Assembly (NCBI RefSeq): GCF_029868385.1
Contig: NZ_JARWNX010000061.1
Coordinates: forward strand, 124,001 to 188,000
Reading direction: 5' to 3'
Length of the DNA stretch: 64,000 bases
From: Nocardia cyriacigeorgica
GTDB lineage: Bacteria; Actinomycetota; Actinomycetes; Mycobacteriales; Mycobacteriaceae
Under the pieces are notes generated by a model. The model was given only the letters and a program-made list of their open reading frames with translations, searched no databases and was not told the DNA's origin. Shown here one piece after another: positions 60,675-64,000 of this stretch (position 1 is the stretch's first letter; every line of letters begins with the position of its first letter). The translations under genes were made by a program, and so were the position numbers.

Positions 60675-61646
60675 CTACCCGGACCACCTGCGCCTGGCGC
60701 GACGCAAGGCTCCGGCATCGGAGTAGCCCACCTGTTTGGCCAGCGCGGCCCTGGTGCTGTCGGAACCGGTTCGGAGGCGCTGCTCCACCAGGACACTGCG
60801 AGCGCGATCGAGTTCGCGGGTCCAGGTGGTGCCCTCGTCGGCGAGGCGTCGTTGCAGACTGCGGGTGCTGGTGGCCATGTACCGGGCCGCCCGATCGATC
60901 GTCACCCGGCCGTCGCCCAGCAATGCGATCAACACTTGGTGCACCTGACCGGACCAGGTGACCTCGAGCCGCAATGGTGGCGGCTGGGTCGCGGCGTAGC
61001 GGCGTAGGATATCGGCGAGAACCGGATCGGCTCGTCGCATCGGGACGGCCAGATCGGTTGCGCGGAAGGTGATCTGATCGGTCGGTGCACCGAAATCGAT
61101 GCGCCGGGTGCCGAACATCTCGATGAATCCGCTGTGGCGTCGCGGTGCGGGCTGCCGGAAGCGCACTCGGACGGGGTGGACATCGCGGCCGGTGGCGTTT
61201 CGCGCCCGGGTCACCACCGCCGCCAGGGCGAATTGCATGGCCAGCTGCTGTCCACGTCCGTGTCCATACAGGAGCCGGACATCGGCGTTGGCCACTTCTT
61301 CGGATTCGCCGGAGACGGCGAATCCGATATTCGTCGTGATGAGGTCGGCGTACTGCTCCGATAATGCGAGCCCATCACCCAGCGTCGGCGCCGTACCGAA
61401 TAGATAGTCGTGTATCCCGAATCGCCCCATGGTGTTGGACTCACCGACGTGCAGTGCCACATCCGGATCGCCGGTCCGCTGTTCGACCAGTTCCCACAAC
61501 CGAAGCTGATGGGTGCTGGAAACCATGGTGTCACCGCTGGTCAGTACCCACTCCGGCAATTCGGCCGCGCGCGCGAGCCGCAAACGCGCCGCCCCGGTCA
61601 ACCCCGTCTCATCCAGTATGAAGTTCGAAAACGAAACGTGATCCAC
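60675..61646 (-). CDS. AraC-family regulator with arabinose-binding-type N-domain
   Basis: About 323 aa. N-domain of the Arabinose_bd (PF12625) type: SFSNFILDETGLTGAARLRL, TMVSSTHQLRLWELVEQRTG and GIHDYLFGTAPTLGDGLALS. The C-terminal AraC domain is VTIDRAARYMATSTRSLQRR followed by LAKQVGYSDAGALRRARRRW; this OruR/MmsR-like group has one atypical second helix-turn-helix. GTG 61646 gives the normal family N-terminus; ATG 61742 in the same frame adds an unrelated leader. Divergent from the P450 gene. Confidence 0.8.
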   Translation of the reverse strand: MDHVSFSNFILDETGLTGAARLRLARAAELPEWVLTSGDTMVSSTHQLRLWELVEQRTGDPDVALHVGESNTMGRFGIHDYLFGTAPTLGDGLALSEQYADLITTNIGFAVSGESEEVANADVRLLYGHGRGQQLAMQFALAAVVTRARNATGRDVHPVRVRFRQPAPRRHSGFIEMFGTRRIDFGAPTDQITFRATDLAVPMRRADPVLADILRRYAATQPPPLRLEVTWSGQVHQVLIALLGDGRVTIDRAARYMATSTRSLQRRLADEGTTWTRELDRARSVLVEQRLRTGSDSTRAALAKQVGYSDAGALRRARRRWSG

Positions 61647-61960
61647 CGTATGCAAACCCGAACACCCTTCAGAATCAGGGCCACACTCGATGCCTGTGAA
61701 CGCCGCCGCGGTCAACGATAGCGGGATCCGCAGGTTCACCATCGGTGGCGGCAATCGGTCGCTACGGTCGCCCTCGACCGCACTTGCGAGCCCCGCGATA
61801 TTGGCGTGATCGGCCCGCTCACCGGCATGAGCGGCACTGTCGCATAGTCGGCGCCTTTGCCACCATCGTCGGGGGCAGTCCGCAGACCCGTCTCCTCCGC
61901 ACGATGACATCGGCTGCCCGGATCCGGCAGGTATGTGGAATCAATCGGTTAGGACACGTC
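61647..61960 (+). other. Divergent gap between AraC regulator and P450
   Basis: 314 bp. No gene beyond alternative upstream starts of the flanking frames. No convincing operator was recognised. Confidence 0.4.
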
Positions 61961-63211
61961 GTGACGCAGCGCAATCTCGTGCAGCCTCCTCCCGTATCGG
62001 GCACACCACACTGCTCGATGGATACGAAAAGCCCCAGGATCGCCCTGCACACAACGGAATTCGCCGCCGATCCACACCGCGCCTATCACGAGATGCGGGC
62101 ACGCTGCGGTTCGCTCGCTCCGGTCGAACTTGCGCCCGGCGTCCCGGCGACACTGGTGATCGGATACAGCACCGCGCTGCGAATCCTCAACGATCCGGTG
62201 CGTTTTCCCGCGGACCCGCGCTCGTGGCAGCACAAGGTGCCCGCCGATTGCCCGGTGCTGCCGATCATGCAGTGGCGGCCGACCGCAAGCCGTAATACCG
62301 GCGAGGATTTCCAGCGTTACCGGCGGGCCATCACCGCGGGCATCGGCCAGGTGGATGTGCACGCACTGCACACCATGGTGGAGCAGATCGCGATCCCACT
62401 GATCAACGGCTTCTGCGAAACCGGGACCGCCGACCTCATCACCGATTACACCTTTCCGCTGGCATTCCAGGTGGTCAATGCCCTGCTCGGCTGCCCATCG
62501 GAAATCGGGCAGCGTGTCGCCACCGGTATGGCGGCCCTCGTCGAGGGGGTCGACGCCGAGCAGGGCAATACGATGATCAGCGAGGCGATGCTGGAACTGG
62601 TCACGCTCAAACAGGCCGAACCGGGCAACGACATCACCTCACGGCTGTTGCACCATCCCGCCACGCTCGATGACGAGGAGATGGTCCACCAGGTGGCCGG
62701 GCACTACGGCGCCGGTATCGAATTCCAGCAGAACCTGATCGCCAACACCTTGCTGCTGATCCTCACCGACGACCGATTCGGCGGCGACGTCCTCGGCGGC
62801 AGCCTGAGCACCCGCGACGCCCTCGACGAAGTGCTGTTCAACGATCCCCCGCTGGCGAACTTCCTGATCACCTATCCCCGCCATCCGATCCTCGTCGACG
62901 AGGTCTGGCTTCCGGCGAATCAACCGGTCGTCATCAGCATGGCGGCCTGTAACAACGATCCCGCGATCCGCGCCGACGGTCAGCACGGCAACCGATCGCA
63001 TCTGGCCTGGGGTATCGGCCAGCACGCCTGCCCCGCGCAGTCACTGGCCTATGTGATCGCGCAGAACGCGATCGATCAGCTGCTCGACGCGCTGCCCGAG
63101 CTCGCTCCGGCCTTCCCCGGTGGCGGCCCGCACTGGCGGCCCGGTCCCTTTCACCGCGCGCTGGCGGGCCTGCCCGTCACGTTTCCGCCGTCCACCACGG
63201 TGCACCTCTGA
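61961..63211 (+). CDS. Cytochrome P450, CYP157-like, lacking the ExxR arginine
   Basis: About 416 aa from GTG 61961 (AGGA 6 nt upstream; ATG 62018 is an alternative). The haem-binding loop is intact: HLAWGIGQHACPAQSLAYVI with Cys about residue 357. The I-helix has AGIEFQQN (about 251-258) instead of the usual A-G-x-D/E-T. The K-helix motif E-x-x-R is DEVLFNDPPLANF, so the conserved Arg is Phe (about 293). This matches the CYP157/conservon-type P450s, of which CYP157C1 is known to lack ExxR yet bind haem. In Streptomyces these lie in cvn operons with sensor-kinase-like CvnA; none is in this window. Confidence 0.88.
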   Translation: MTQRNLVQPPPVSGTPHCSMDTKSPRIALHTTEFAADPHRAYHEMRARCGSLAPVELAPGVPATLVIGYSTALRILNDPVRFPADPRSWQHKVPADCPVLPIMQWRPTASRNTGEDFQRYRRAITAGIGQVDVHALHTMVEQIAIPLINGFCETGTADLITDYTFPLAFQVVNALLGCPSEIGQRVATGMAALVEGVDAEQGNTMISEAMLELVTLKQAEPGNDITSRLLHHPATLDDEEMVHQVAGHYGAGIEFQQNLIANTLLLILTDDRFGGDVLGGSLSTRDALDEVLFNDPPLANFLITYPRHPILVDEVWLPANQPVVISMAACNNDPAIRADGQHGNRSHLAWGIGQHACPAQSLAYVIAQNAIDQLLDALPELAPAFPGGGPHWRPGPFHRALAGLPVTFPPSTTVHL

Positions 63212-63294
63212 CGGAGCCGGCACCGGATCACGGTCCGGCGATTCTCGGGTGCCAACCGATGCTCGGCACCGGGCCGCCGCTCCTGTTTGTGCGG

Positions 63295-64000
63295 TCACCG
63301 TCCGAGATGTGCCAGCGCCTCGCGCGCCGCGTGGTACCCGCACATTCCATGCGCACCCGGTCCCGGCGCGGTCGCGGCCGAGCAGATGTACATCCCGGCA
63401 ACGCCGACCCGGTACGGATGGGCCGAGATCCGGGGGCCGAAGACGAGTTGGCGGATGTCCTTCGCGCCGGTGATGATGTCGCCGCCGACGTAATTGGCGT
63501 TGTAGGCGTGCAGCTGGCTCGTGGAACGGGTTGTGCTGCCGACGATCCGGTCGCGGAAACCGGGGGCGAAACGTTCGATCTGGGCGACGATCGCCGCGGT
63601 CGCGTCGCCGGTGTAACCATGCGGCACATGCGCGTAGGTGTAGAGCGGGTGGATATCGCCGACGGAACGCTGCGGATCGGCGAGATACTGCTGGCCGACG
63701 AGCACGAACGGACGCCGCGGCATGCGACCGGCATGTACATCGCGTTCGGTGGCCGCCACTTCGGTGTAATCGCCACCCAGGTGCACCGTGCCCGCCCGGC
63801 GGGCCGCCGGATTGGTCCACGGCACGCCGCCGTCGACGGCGAAATCGACCTTGAACGCGCCCGGCGCCCGCCGGAATCGGCGATAGGCGCGTGCCACTCG
63901 TGCGGGCAGCCGATCACCGAGGATGCCAGCGACCGCAGCGGGTTCGAGGTCGAACAGCGTGACATCCGCCGTCGGCAGCTGTGACGCCGACCGGATGCGC
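63295..64000 (-). CDS. FAD-dependent oxidoreductase, phytoene-desaturase/PYROXD2-like (5' end outside window)
   Basis: The C-terminal 234 codons are present, running off the right edge. Sequence FKVDFAVDGGVPWTNPAARR, TVHLGGDYTEVAATERDVHA, RPFVLVGQQYLADPQRSVGD and YTYAHVPHGYTGDATAAIVA match the substrate-domain and C-terminal part of phytoene-dehydrogenase-related flavoproteins; the closing VGVAGMYICSAATAPGPGAH followed by GMCGYHAAREAL is the FAD-binding C-terminal motif. The Rossmann GxGxxG part lies outside. Convergent with the P450 gene, 83 bp apart. Confidence 0.85.
   Translation of the reverse strand, partial: RIRSASQLPTADVTLFDLEPAAVAGILGDRLPARVARAYRRFRRAPGAFKVDFAVDGGVPWTNPAARRAGTVHLGGDYTEVAATERDVHAGRMPRRPFVLVGQQYLADPQRSVGDIHPLYTYAHVPHGYTGDATAAIVAQIERFAPGFRDRIVGSTTRSTSQLHAYNANYVGGDIITGAKDIRQLVFGPRISAHPYRVGVAGMYICSAATAPGPGAHGMCGYHAAREALAHLGR

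Overview
The window is about 67-70% GC with third positions dominated by G/C, frequent GTG/TTG starts, several leaderless-type promoters and a gene repertoire typical of mycolic-acid actinomycetes: a latex-clearing protein, CsbD, amphi-Trp protein, DUF5753-type XRE regulators, DUF6879, F420-type LLM oxidoreductase, a CYP157-like P450 and a fused acyl-CoA carboxylase. A Nocardia chromosome is the most likely source. This is inferred from gene content and composition only.

Layout. 0-5.4 kb: a siderophore ABC importer (two FecCD permeases, left one cut by the edge, with a divergent binding lipoprotein), a Tat-exported Lcp-type rubber oxygenase, a small secreted protein and a GRDP-like protein closed by a strong hairpin. 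5.4-25 kb: an accessory, partly decaying stretch. It holds a TetR remnant, a frameshifted XRE/DUF5753 gene, tRNA-Pro(GGG), small secreted proteins, AraC/DUF1772/DUF899 genes, a PAP2-family membrane enzyme, an alkyl sulfatase/DUF389 pair, an integrase relic, a lipoprotein with an in-frame tandem duplication, DUF6879 plus a headless DUF5753 fragment, a GNAT enzyme, a TPR-like XRE regulator with a broken copy of its own 3' end upstream, and a 31-bp tandem repeat array. 25-38 kb: MetQ-like lipoprotein, GNAT, DUF5996, two TetR-controlled modules (PF10118 hydrolase plus membrane protein; old-yellow-enzyme oxidoreductase), a MerR-HEAT/HEAT pair, LLM and SDR oxidoreductases and a 14-TM MFS exporter.

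38-50 kb: envelope/stress genes (PLDc_N-SHOCT, amphi-Trp, diacylglycerol-kinase-like, membrane protein), then a sulfur-acquisition block: a polar-amino-acid ABC operon preceded by a recognisable SAM (S-box) riboswitch, facing a sulfonate/taurine-type ABC operon. A YdeP-like molybdopterin oxidoreductase follows. 50-64 kb: a FUSC-type membrane protein read in frame into a small actinobacterial protein, LysR, DUF1345, MerR/TipAS with VOC protein, a 1057-aa fused biotin carboxylase/carboxyltransferase, a phosphotransferase, an AraC regulator, an orphan CYP157-like P450 lacking the ExxR arginine, and an FAD oxidoreductase cut by the right edge.

The strongest items for follow-up are the S-box-controlled transporter beside the sulfonate importer, the P450 without ExxR, the FUSC/small-protein fusion with an internal leaderless promoter, the MerR-HEAT/HEAT pair, and the chain of broken XRE/DUF5753 genes with an integrase relic. 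No CRISPR array, complete phage or complete insertion sequence was seen, and no single clearly unprecedented multi-gene system could be established from sequence alone.
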